Shown here piece after piece: positions 7,813 through 14,888 of a DNA stretch of 35,162 nt. Position 1 is the stretch's first letter; the number at the start of each line of letters is the position of its first letter. The DNA is from a virus. Both the position numbers and the translations under genes were made by a program. The notes under the pieces are model-generated. The model was not told the DNA's origin, did no database searches, and saw nothing but the letters and a program-made list of their open reading frames with translations. The stretch lies in IMG/VR virus record IMGVR_UViG_3300047551_001369, positions 1-35,162 of that record; one strand, written 5' to 3'.

Positions 7813-8298
7813 ATGCCAGTACTAGATCCAAATGAGATAATGTTTACGGCCTACGAACCTACAGTTCAGAACCGTTTCATCATGTATATTGACGGCATTC
7901 CTTCTTTCATGATTAAGAGTGCTACTGCACCCAACATTAACTTGAATGAAGTAAAGCTTGACCATATCAACGTTTACCGTAAGATTAAAGGTAAGGCTGA
8001 GTGGCAAGATATGACCCTCAATCTTTATAATCCAATCTCTCCTTCTGGTCAACAGGCCTGTATGGAGTGGATACGTTTATCACACGAATCTGTAACAGGA
8101 CGTGACGGATACTCTGACTTCTACAAAAAAGACTTGAATTTATCAATTCTCGGTCCGGTAGGAGACGTAGTATCTGAGTGGATTATCAAAGGAGCTTTCG
8201 TTAAGACTGCAAACTTCGGATCTTACGACTGGTCCAATCAAGATGCAATTACGATTGAATTAGGAATTGGAATGGATTACTGTATCCTGAACTACTAA
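7813..8298 (+). CDS. 19: Tail tube protein (gp19-like)
   Basis: 161 residues, matching T4 gp19 (163 residues) in size. Family features: an N-terminal YEPTVQNRFIMYIDGIPSF (strand with N-R-F-x-x-x-I-D-G-I), KLDHINVYRKIKGKAEWQD (the V-x-R-K-x-x-G strand after the variable loop), LYNPISPSGQQACMEW, and a C-terminal strand pair ending in an I-E-L-x-x-x-M-D-Y-C pattern. Hexameric rings of this protein form the rigid inner tail tube through which DNA passes. It follows the sheath gene as in most contractile-tailed phages and has its own putative late promoter and a strong downstream terminator, fitting very high expression of a major tail protein. Confidence 0.95.
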   Translation: MPVLDPNEIMFTAYEPTVQNRFIMYIDGIPSFMIKSATAPNINLNEVKLDHINVYRKIKGKAEWQDMTLNLYNPISPSGQQACMEWIRLSHESVTGRDGYSDFYKKDLNLSILGPVGDVVSEWIIKGAFVKTANFGSYDWSNQDAITIELGIGMDYCILNY

Positions 8299-8304
8299 GA
8301 ACTC

Positions 8305-8318
8305 ATTGATTTTCAATA
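8305..8318. repeat. 14-bp direct repeat copy 1 (ATTGATTTTCAATA)
   Basis: Exact 14-base copy of the element at 8385-8398, lying 80 bp upstream of it and just after the tube gene stop. The core ATTGA-TTT-TCAAT is self-complementary, so it could form a small hairpin or be a dyad protein site. The two copies flank the terminator. Confidence 0.6.
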
Positions 8319-8324
8319 TGTTAG

Positions 8325-8349
8325 AAGCCGCCTAAAAAGCGGCTTTTTT
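8325..8349 (+). terminator. Rho-independent terminator after tail tube gene
   Basis: A perfect 7-bp stem AAGCCGC (8325-8331) / GCGGCTT (8339-8345) with a 7-nt loop CTAAAAA, followed by an unbroken T run (8344-8349). It is the only clear GC-rich intrinsic terminator I found in the window and lies 27 bases after the tube gene stop. It probably ends the highly expressed sheath-tube transcript or lowers expression of downstream genes. Confidence 0.9.
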
Positions 8350-8381
8350 CATGAAAATTACGGAAATCTTAATATTCATAA

Positions 8382-8400
8382 CTTATTGATTTTCAATAAG
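8382..8400. repeat. Direct repeat copy 2 within an 8-bp inverted repeat
   Basis: CTTATTGA-TTT-TCAATAAG: an 8-bp perfect inverted repeat with a 3-nt spacer that contains the second exact copy of ATTGATTTTCAATA (8385-8398). It lies between the terminator and the start of the membrane-protein gene. It could be an operator-like dyad, a weak hairpin, or a recombination-prone repeat. Confidence 0.6.
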
Positions 8401-8467
8401 ATATACCACTGTGAAAAGTTGTTTCCTAATGGAAAACTCGTTATATTTAGGTATAAAAATAAATGTT

Positions 8468-8962
8468 ATGAAGAATAGAAATCTCCGATGGAAACTAGAG
8501 CTTATTATCGGTATCCTTATTTTCATCTATACTACAGGTACGGTTATCTGGTATGGACCAGAGAAAATCCTTAATGCTCGTAACGTAGGCTTGCTTCTAG
8601 GCTTTGCTATTGTATTTACTGTAATAAAATTTACGTGGTTCGGAATAATATGGGCCGCTAATATCCTCGAAGATATGTTTGTACCTGTGTTTAAGGATAC
8701 TAGGTTTGAAGAACCCGTAGGTAAGTTTTTCCGTAAGCTAGGTAATCTAGTAGAAAACTTTAAATGGGCCGACCCTAAGGAGAGTATGTGGAGGGCGCAT
8801 GATAGAACTTTAAATGCAATACATTCCGGCGATTTTACTCAGGAGTTGAAAGCAGAGATTGATAAAGAGGAAACTAGTATGGAAGATAGAGATCAATTAA
8901 GAACTTTTATTGTTGGTGCTATCGTTTTTACTGCTGTTATACTACTATACATTTACAGCTAA
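8468..8962 (+). CDS. Small membrane protein with three TM segments, unknown
   Basis: 164 residues from ATG 8468. A GTG at 8411 in the same frame would add 19 residues, but that part overlaps the repeat-rich leader, and ATG 8468 begins a typical basic N-terminus (MKNRNLRWK). Hydrophobic segments lie at about 11-29, 40-63 and 147-163, with an amphipathic or charged middle (70-145). Not recognised. It is placed between tube and tail-assembly genes. Possible roles include a membrane-associated lysis or superinfection protein, but there is no specific evidence for a holin. Confidence 0.7.
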   Translation: MKNRNLRWKLELIIGILIFIYTTGTVIWYGPEKILNARNVGLLLGFAIVFTVIKFTWFGIIWAANILEDMFVPVFKDTRFEEPVGKFFRKLGNLVENFKWADPKESMWRAHDRTLNAIHSGDFTQELKAEIDKEETSMEDRDQLRTFIVGAIVFTAVILLYIYS

Positions 8963-8999
8963 GAAAGGTTATTTAGTCTTAAAAAAGTTATTTTTGATA

Positions 9000-9007
9000 T
9001 ATTTATC
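9000..9007 (+). promoter_or_regulatory. TATTTATC motif, putative late promoter of chaperone gene
   Basis: GATATATTTATCAATATA lies 30 nt before the ATG at 9030, in a 67-base gap. The sequence around it is very AT-rich, so part of the match could be by chance. Confidence 0.38.
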
Positions 9008-9029
9008 AATATATAACTAAATTAAGATT

Positions 9030-9794
9030 ATGAGCACACCTCCTAAAATGAACCTTCCTACGGAAACCGTAGAACTACCTTCCAAAGGTCTTGTTTATCC
9101 CAAAGAGAACCCTTTATCCTCCGGGGTTATCGAAATGAAGTATATGACAGCAAAAGAGGAAGATATACTGTCAAACCCAAACTATATAAAGCAAGGCAAC
9201 GTTTTCGATAAGCTATTAAGCTCTCTTATAGTTTCCAAAATTAATTACGACGATTTAGTAACTGGAGATAAGAATGCTATACTAATTGCCGCCCGTATTC
9301 TCGGTTACGGAAAAGATTATTTAGTTAAAGTACAGCATCCACTTACAGGAGAAGAAGAAACGGTTAACGTGGATCTTTCGGCTATAAAGAATAAAGATAT
9401 TGACTATACTGAACTGAAAGGTGTAAATGAATTCACATTTACTCTCCCTATATCTAAAAATGAAATAACCTTCAAATTGCTTACTCATGGAGATGAGAGG
9501 CAAATTGACGAAGAGTTAAAAGGACTTAAAAGAGCAAATTTGTCTGCTGAAGTTACTACAAGACTCAAGCAAACAATACTTGCGGTAAATGGAGATAGGG
9601 AGAAAAAAACGGTTAGAGATTTCGTAGATAATTTTCTCCTAGCAACTGATGCCAGAGCATTTAGGGACTATCTTAAGAAAGTATCACCAGATTTAGATCT
9701 AACATTTACTTTTGTAGGCTCCGACGGTTACACACAGGAGGGTGTAGAGATTCCTTTAGGACTTTCATTTTTTTACCCTTCCGTCAGAGTATAG
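9030..9794 (+). CDS. T4 gp26-like baseplate/tail assembly chaperone, upstream frame
   Basis: 254 residues ending in LGLSFFYPSVRV. The stretch VELPSKGLVYP (about 16-26), followed by an acidic IEMKYMTAKEEDILSN and a DKLLSSLI segment, is typical of the T4 gp26-like baseplate-hub/assembly family (PF12322-type, recalled from memory). Its position between tube and tape measure is where tail assembly chaperones are encoded in long-tailed phages. Reading continues in the +1 frame: from 9760 the other frame is open and encodes conserved-looking sequence that joins the ORF at 9871. The T7 run at 9768-9774 is a plausible slip site, giving a short product from this frame and a fusion of about 362 residues. 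T4 gp26 is 208 residues. Confidence 0.82.
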   Translation: MSTPPKMNLPTETVELPSKGLVYPKENPLSSGVIEMKYMTAKEEDILSNPNYIKQGNVFDKLLSSLIVSKINYDDLVTGDKNAILIAARILGYGKDYLVKVQHPLTGEEETVNVDLSAIKNKDIDYTELKGVNEFTFTLPISKNEITFKLLTHGDERQIDEELKGLKRANLSAEVTTRLKQTILAVNGDREKKTVRDFVDNFLLATDARAFRDYLKKVSPDLDLTFTFVGSDGYTQEGVEIPLGLSFFYPSVRV

Positions 9795-10119
9795 ATCTAC
9801 TCTCTTCAGACAAATACACGAAATAGTCTTTCACGGTAAAGGCGGCTACGATTGGAATACTGTCTATAATATGCCTATTTGGCTTCGTAGATTTACATTC
9901 AACAGTATGAATGAATTTTACGAAAAAGAACGTGAAGAATACGATAAGGCTTCTGGTAAAGGAGAGCTATTGACAGAGAAAACTAAAACCTTTAAACCCC
10001 CTATTTCTGATTTACCAGAAACGAAACCTACGTATACTACTAAAGTAACACGTCCTAATATTCCAAACCCTGCTATAGCCAATAAAGCTATATATAGTTC
10101 TAAGACAGGTAAAAAATAA
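9760..10119 (+). CDS. Downstream frame of tail assembly chaperone, frameshift extension
   Basis: This frame is open from 9760 to TAA 10117-10119. The first ATG is at 9871, but the codons before it already read convincing protein (LFRQIHEIVFHGKGGYDW, then NTVYN) that runs without a break into MPIWLRRFTFNSMNEFYEK, so the ATG is likely an internal Met. No start codon with a leader is seen between 9760 and 9871, implying access by a +1 (or -2) shift from the upstream gene. The last 60 residues are Pro/Thr/Lys-rich and low complexity. By analogy with gpG/gpGT-type chaperones, the long form would bind the tape measure (next gene) and the tube protein during tail assembly. The alternative is a separate 82-residue protein from ATG 9871, or a sequencing error joining two parts of one gene. 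Confidence 0.72.
   Translation, partial: DFHFFTLPSEYRSTLFRQIHEIVFHGKGGYDWNTVYNMPIWLRRFTFNSMNEFYEKEREEYDKASGKGELLTEKTKTFKPPISDLPETKPTYTTKVTRPNIPNPAIANKAIYSSKTGKK
9768..9774 (+). promoter_or_regulatory. T7 slippery run, candidate programmed frameshift site
   Basis: Seven T residues read TTT TTT T(AC) in the upstream frame. A tRNA-Phe on TTT 9771-9773 can re-pair perfectly one base downstream (9772-9774; +1) or two bases back (-2); either puts the ribosome in the open frame ACC-CTT-CCG. Both frames are open together only from 9760 to 9791, so the shift must occur here. No obvious pseudoknot was identified. Confidence 0.5.
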
Positions 10120-10129
10120 CCGGTATCTC

Positions 10130-10137
10130 TATTTATA
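10130..10137 (+). promoter_or_regulatory. TATTTATA motif just upstream of tape measure gene
   Basis: CTATTTATATACATG: the motif starts only 11 nt before the ATG at 10141. If it is a -10 element, transcription would begin at or within the start codon, implying a leaderless mRNA. Otherwise it may act at the RNA level. Confidence 0.35.
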
Positions 10138-10140
10138 TAC

Positions 10141-12408
10141 ATGGAGTTCAACAAGAAATTTTATGCTGCAAATACTCCCGGACAAGGAGGTGGAGGTAAT
10201 ACTCCTCAACAAGGGCCGAGCAATGATGATTTAAGTAGGGCAGAAAAATTAGCTGAGATTTTTGCTGAACAGTTAAATACTATTAGAGCTATTTCGGAAT
10301 TATGGAAAAATCAGTTGAATCAACAGGCTCAAACTCTAGACGATACCAGTAAGGATATTGTTAAGAGTATAGGCAGGGATTTATATAGAGAATTACAGAG
10401 CGCTAAAAAACAAACTGCTGCATTAGCAGATAAATCTTCAGATCTTACTAAAAATTTAGGATCTGCTAAAGATATAGAGAAAAAAATAAACGAATTAAAA
10501 AGACAGCAGAATTCTATAAGCCGTCTTGCAGCAGAACTAGAATCAGAAGGTATACAACTTACAGCCGAACAGTTAAAGTTTCAAGAACAGATAACTGAAG
10601 AATTAAAAAAACAAGAAGATCTATTAAACAAGCAGCTTAAAATTAAAAAACAACAAGAGTCTTTAATTAAAGGTTTTCAAAGAGCTTTAGTAGGGATAAG
10701 TAATACACCATTTATTGGAGGTTTTCTTGGAAATCTAATTAAAGCCGATAAGGTTGTAGAAGAGATGAATAAAAAAGCTGCTGAAGGAGCTAGTAGATTG
10801 AAAATTTTATTTACAGGACTCGATCAAACACTTAAAAATATTTCATTCGGACTGATAGGGCTTTTGCTAAAAGGATTTGAATCTCTTATCAGGCTTGTTA
10901 TTCAGTTTAACCAGAAGACTTTTGATCTTGCAAAAAGTTTAGGTATATCTGTTGATAAAGCAGCAGACCTACAGCAAAAATTTTTACAGATATCCTTATC
11001 TTCTAAAAATGCAGGACTAACAGCTAAAGAATTAGCCGAGACATACGGACAACTTGCTAGCACTTTAGGATTCTTACCTCCTGCTACTAGAGAGTTTGCT
11101 GAATCTGCAGCCTTAATACAGAAACGTACCGGTGCTTCAGCTGAAGCGATGAGTGCTCTTGCTACACAATCTGCGATATCGGGTAGAACTCTAGAAAAGA
11201 CTTACAGTACTTTAGTAGGCACAGCGCAAGTAGAAGGAGCTAGAAATAAGCTCTACGTTACACAAAAGCAGTTACTTGAAGGAATTGCTAAAACTAGTTC
11301 TACTGTACTAATTAATTTTAAGGGAAGTTTAGAAGCATTAGCAGGTGCAGTTGTACGAGCAACTAAGTTAGGTACAACACTCGATCAAGTAAATAAACAA
11401 GGTGATACATTATTAGATTTTGAAACTAGTATAGCTAAAGAGTTTGAAGCACAGGTCTTAACTGGACGAGACCTAAACCTTACACGAGCAAGAGAACTTG
11501 CTTTAGCAGGAGATACTCGAGGATTAATGGAGGAGTTGAATAAGCAAGGAGCTTCTTATAGCAAGTTCATGAGTATGAATGTTATTGCTAGAAAAGCAGA
11601 AGCTGAAGCTCTAGGTCTATCTATCGATGAGTATTCAAAAATTTTACTACAGCAGCAGCAAGCTAACAAACTTGGTGTTCAACAAGGAGAGTCGTTAAAT
11701 GAGGCCTATAACCGTTTATTAAAAGAAGGTAAAACTAGAGAGGAAATTGCAAAAGATTTAGGTAAAGCTGCAGAACAGGATTTATATAGAGCCTCTATTC
11801 AAGATAAGTTCAATGCAGCTATGGAGAGATTTAAAGATATTCTTGGAAGTACCCTTCAAGGTCCGGTAGCCGGTTTGTTAGAGAAATTCATTGCATTTGT
11901 TGGCAATACACAAAAAATGCAAGAATTAGCAAATAAAATAAAAGGTGCTTTTGAAGCTATGGTAAGTGTTTTAAGACAGTTACCGAGTATAATGAGTAGT
12001 GCAGTAGCTATTGCCAAAGTTTTAGCTTCTTTAGCAATTGGAAGAGCAGTAGCAAGTATGATAGCTGCTTTTGCCGGAATGGGACCTCTTGCACTGATCG
12101 GAGGTTTAGCGGTAGCAGGAACAGCGGGAGCATATCTATTCGGATTAGCAGGATTAGGGGGCGGAAGCGAAGCTCCAAGTGCCACAGGACCTGTAACAGG
12201 AGCACCTGAAAAAAGTACTACAATGACTGCCCCCGTTAATCCCGCTGTAGCTGCTGCAAAGACTGCTGCACCTATCACTTCTGCACCAGAAGGAGGTACA
12301 GCTTCTATGGGAGGAATGAGAGAAAGAGGAGACGTTTATTTAGATAAAGAAAAAGTAGGTTATATTATTTTAGGTAGAAACCCAGTATATGGATTAAATA
12401 CAGCGTAA
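10141..12408 (+). CDS. Tape measure-like tail protein
   Basis: 755 residues, mostly helical. Residues about 30-190 are charged coiled coil (repeated Leu/Lys/Glu/Gln). A hydrophobic segment follows at about 234-256 (FGLIGLLLKGFESLIRLVIQF), then a long alanine-rich helical middle, and a hydrophobic Ala/Gly/Ile stretch at about 620-672 as expected for a tape measure that enters the membrane. The end (about 675-755) is Pro/Ala/Thr-rich with a final strand (VYLDKEKVGYIILGR). Its place directly after the chaperone pair and before baseplate genes fits the tape measure (role of T4 gp29, 590 residues). At about 0.15 nm per residue the tail would be roughly 113 nm, by the usual rule of thumb. Assignment rests on composition and position, not sequence recognition. 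Confidence 0.78.
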   Translation: MEFNKKFYAANTPGQGGGGNTPQQGPSNDDLSRAEKLAEIFAEQLNTIRAISELWKNQLNQQAQTLDDTSKDIVKSIGRDLYRELQSAKKQTAALADKSSDLTKNLGSAKDIEKKINELKRQQNSISRLAAELESEGIQLTAEQLKFQEQITEELKKQEDLLNKQLKIKKQQESLIKGFQRALVGISNTPFIGGFLGNLIKADKVVEEMNKKAAEGASRLKILFTGLDQTLKNISFGLIGLLLKGFESLIRLVIQFNQKTFDLAKSLGISVDKAADLQQKFLQISLSSKNAGLTAKELAETYGQLASTLGFLPPATREFAESAALIQKRTGASAEAMSALATQSAISGRTLEKTYSTLVGTAQVEGARNKLYVTQKQLLEGIAKTSSTVLINFKGSLEALAGAVVRATKLGTTLDQVNKQGDTLLDFETSIAKEFEAQVLTGRDLNLTRARELALAGDTRGLMEELNKQGASYSKFMSMNVIARKAEAEALGLSIDEYSKILLQQQQANKLGVQQGESLNEAYNRLLKEGKTREEIAKDLGKAAEQDLYRASIQDKFNAAMERFKDILGSTLQGPVAGLLEKFIAFVGNTQKMQELANKIKGAFEAMVSVLRQLPSIMSSAVAIAKVLASLAIGRAVASMIAAFAGMGPLALIGGLAVAGTAGAYLFGLAGLGGGSEAPSATGPVTGAPEKSTTMTAPVNPAVAAAKTAAPITSAPEGGTASMGGMRERGDVYLDKEKVGYIILGRNPVYGLNTA

Positions 12409-12410
12409 CC

Positions 12411-12641
12411 ATGAGCGTAGTAAATCAAATAAAAGATTCGCAATTAAGTAAACAAGGACAGACAAACCCTTCAGGTATTTTTGAAGGTACTCCCGCTAAT
12501 GTAGCTGCAGTAGTTAGAGGCGGTTCTGTACCGCGAGCATCTGCCGTTGTCCCTGTTGCTCAAAACCCTATTGATGTTACGTTTAATTCTAGACCCCAAC
12601 CCACTTATCTAGAGTATCTAAAGTCCGTTAATAAACTATAA
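12411..12641 (+). CDS. Small tail-module protein, unknown
   Basis: 76 residues, Pro/Val/Ala-rich with few charges; the C-terminus has SRPQPTYLEYLKSVNKL. No family is recognised. It starts two bases after the tape measure stop and ends one base before the next structural gene, so it is surely co-expressed with tail genes. It is probably a small virion or baseplate protein. Confidence 0.7.
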   Translation: MSVVNQIKDSQLSKQGQTNPSGIFEGTPANVAAVVRGGSVPRASAVVPVAQNPIDVTFNSRPQPTYLEYLKSVNKL

Positions 12642-12642
12642 A

Positions 12643-14583
12643 ATGCCTTTAATTAATTTTAAGACGGACTTAACTAGTCTCCGATACGGAGGAGATAGAC
12701 CGGGAGGTGGCAGTAGTAATCAACCCTACATGCAGTTCCCGATTGATAACGAACAAGCATCTCCTGCAATTAGAGATTATTACGAAATTAATAGAACAGC
12801 TCTAGATTTTCCGGTTAGAGGAGGTGCAATAACTCAATTGCTTACTGGTACTGCTGGAATTATTACTTCTACTCTTGATAGAGAGAGAATACAGAAGTTT
12901 TTCAAAGATGCCCCTAGAGGGACTGCTTTTATAGAAAAGCAATTAGGCCTTCAACTTACAAATCCTAGAACCCAGGTACCCAATACTCTAACTTTTGCAG
13001 GCCCTGGTATCGGTAATACTTTCTTACCTGTAACAAACGTTTATAATCCATTAAACACTTTAGCACAAGTACAAGTCCAAGGTACAGGAGCACATTTTAA
13101 TAGACATGGAGTTGCTCCAAATATTTACGAAAACCCTAGACAAACTTATGCTTATATTGTCGGGGCTCCTCAAAATAATACCGCAGTTACAAACAGGCTC
13201 TCTATTTTAAGAGCCTTAAAGATAATAGGTACTTCTGATTTTTTAGTAAACCCGTCTTTAATCGGAGGTACCGGAATCGACCCGTCTATAGTCGATAGAA
13301 TGGGTATATCACCTATACAAAATCAAATACTTAATTATCAAGGAGGGCCTGGATCAGTATATGGAATTGGATTTACAAGAATTTTTAGATACACTGATAC
13401 TAACATAACAAAGTTAAGTGAAACAAACCCAGACCCTAAATTTACTGTACAGGGAAAACAAGGTGTAGCTTATTCTACTATCGCCTTTACTTATGCTCAA
13501 ATTGCAACACAGGGAAATAGTAGTTATAATCCAACCCAACAACCTATACAAGACTTTAGAGATAAACTACCGGCCGGTACACCGAGATCTAACTACGAAG
13601 TTTTTAATATAGCTAAACCTTTTAACGGAACAGGAGGCTTAGGTATTGGTAATCCAGGTGCGCCTAGAATAAGAACTCGGTATATAGAACTGACTAATAA
13701 CGGAGAGGATAGTTTAAACATGTTGAATCCTCTTGCTAACTCCTTTTACTATAACCCAAATACACAAGATCCTTGGGAAGTAACAGGTAACCAATCTAAG
13801 GATATTATCAAATTCGCTTTCGAGTGTATAGACAACAATAACTTACAAGATTCTATACCTATAATTTTTAGAGCATTTTTTGATGGATCAATAACAGATA
13901 ATAATACAGCAGAATATAATTCATTCAAGTATTTAGGAAGAGGAGAAACATTTAGAACTTATCAGGGTGTAGATAGAACTATTGCATTTAATTTTAAAGT
14001 TTTTGTGCAAAGTAGGCAAGAAATGTTACCGTTATATACGAAATTAAATCAGTTGATTTCACAAGTGTACCCGGATTATTCTTCTGATTATAATTTAATG
14101 CGCGGAAATGTTGTTAAAGTCACAATTGGTGATTATCTTTATAGAGTGCCCGGTTTCCTTGAAAATGTAAACGTAACTATTGATAACAGTAATACACCGT
14201 GGGAGATTTTATTAAATCAATTTGGACCCGAAGATGATGTAAGACAGTTACCGCATATGGTATCTGTAGCATGCAGCTTTAAACCTATTATGGATATACT
14301 ACCACGGAAAGTTAATAAGAGTAATCCTTTTGTACCGCTTATTGTTAATAAAGATCACTTTATCGATCCGACCGCAACAACTCCAGATCTAAGAAGAAAA
14401 CCTGCTATTCGACAAGGAGGGCCAATAGCGCCTGCTGTCGGAGTACAAACCAATACTCAAGTTGCAACACAAGCACAGGTTCGCGATACAGGTACCTTAG
14501 CGCTACAAAATAGGATAAGTCCAACACCAGCACTAGTTATACCGAATGCTAACACTACTAGTTTACCTTCAATTAGAGGCTAA
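12643..14583 (+). CDS. Baseplate / tube-cap structural protein (gp48/gp54-like candidate)
   Basis: 646 residues. The C-terminal part (about 425-560) contains a pattern I associate with baseplate tube-cap or initiator proteins of T4-like phages: FKYLGRGETFRTYQGVDR, then IAFNFKVFVQSRQEMLPLYTK, a MRGNVVKVTIGDYLY strand, and TPWEIL before a final strand. This reads like a tail-tube-fold domain with an insertion. The first 350 residues are Asn/Pro/Gly-rich and not recognised. The last 60 residues are a Pro/Thr/Ala tail. It overlaps the gp53-like gene by one base (TAATG) and follows the tape measure module. The baseplate role is well supported by context; whether it equals gp48, gp54 or another protein is not settled. 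Confidence 0.68.
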   Translation: MPLINFKTDLTSLRYGGDRPGGGSSNQPYMQFPIDNEQASPAIRDYYEINRTALDFPVRGGAITQLLTGTAGIITSTLDRERIQKFFKDAPRGTAFIEKQLGLQLTNPRTQVPNTLTFAGPGIGNTFLPVTNVYNPLNTLAQVQVQGTGAHFNRHGVAPNIYENPRQTYAYIVGAPQNNTAVTNRLSILRALKIIGTSDFLVNPSLIGGTGIDPSIVDRMGISPIQNQILNYQGGPGSVYGIGFTRIFRYTDTNITKLSETNPDPKFTVQGKQGVAYSTIAFTYAQIATQGNSSYNPTQQPIQDFRDKLPAGTPRSNYEVFNIAKPFNGTGGLGIGNPGAPRIRTRYIELTNNGEDSLNMLNPLANSFYYNPNTQDPWEVTGNQSKDIIKFAFECIDNNNLQDSIPIIFRAFFDGSITDNNTAEYNSFKYLGRGETFRTYQGVDRTIAFNFKVFVQSRQEMLPLYTKLNQLISQVYPDYSSDYNLMRGNVVKVTIGDYLYRVPGFLENVNVTIDNSNTPWEILLNQFGPEDDVRQLPHMVSVACSFKPIMDILPRKVNKSNPFVPLIVNKDHFIDPTATTPDLRRKPAIRQGGPIAPAVGVQTNTQVATQAQVRDTGTLALQNRISPTPALVIPNANTTSLPSIRG

Positions 14584-14888
14584 TGCAATCAAGATATCAA
14601 AATATACCAGTAACTAGATCAGATGTAACAGGAAGTTTGTATTATCAAACTAACCTATACCCTACTGTTCAACCAACTGATACAGATTATTATATAATTA
14701 CAACTATCAACGATAGACTTGATTTAATTGCTTTTGACTTTTATCAAGATTCAAGTCTTTGGTGGATAATATCATCTGCAAATGCATTACCCGGTGATTC
14801 TATTTATCCACCTGTCGGGATACAGCTTAGAATACCTGTAGATATAAAGACAATTTTAGGTCAGTATAATTTAGTTAATAATGTCTGA
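14583..14888 (+). CDS. 53: Baseplate wedge protein with LysM-like fold (gp53-like)
   Basis: 101 residues. The core pattern is typical of gp53-like wedge proteins with a LysM-like domain: YPTVQPTDTDYYIIT, NDRLDLIAFDFYQDSSLWWI (the D-R-L-D-x-x-A-x-x-x-Y/F-x-D-x-x-L-W-W motif), SSANAL, and a closing PPVGIQLRIP. T4 gp53 is 196 residues, so this is a minimal form holding only the LysM-like core. It overlaps its neighbours by one base upstream (TAATG) and eight bases downstream, so the three baseplate genes are translationally coupled. Confidence 0.82.
   Translation: MQSRYQNIPVTRSDVTGSLYYQTNLYPTVQPTDTDYYIITTINDRLDLIAFDFYQDSSLWWIISSANALPGDSIYPPVGIQLRIPVDIKTILGQYNLVNNV

Noticed and set aside
8411-8467. 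GTG start at 8411 for the membrane protein
   Set aside because: The extra 19 residues read through repeat-rich leader sequence; ATG 8468 gives a normal basic N-terminus before the first membrane segment.
11856-12278. A 140-codon minus-strand frame inside the tape measure gene
   Set aside because: It is the complement of an Ala/Gly-rich stretch. The + strand frame is continuous and has protein-like content; all other genes are on +.
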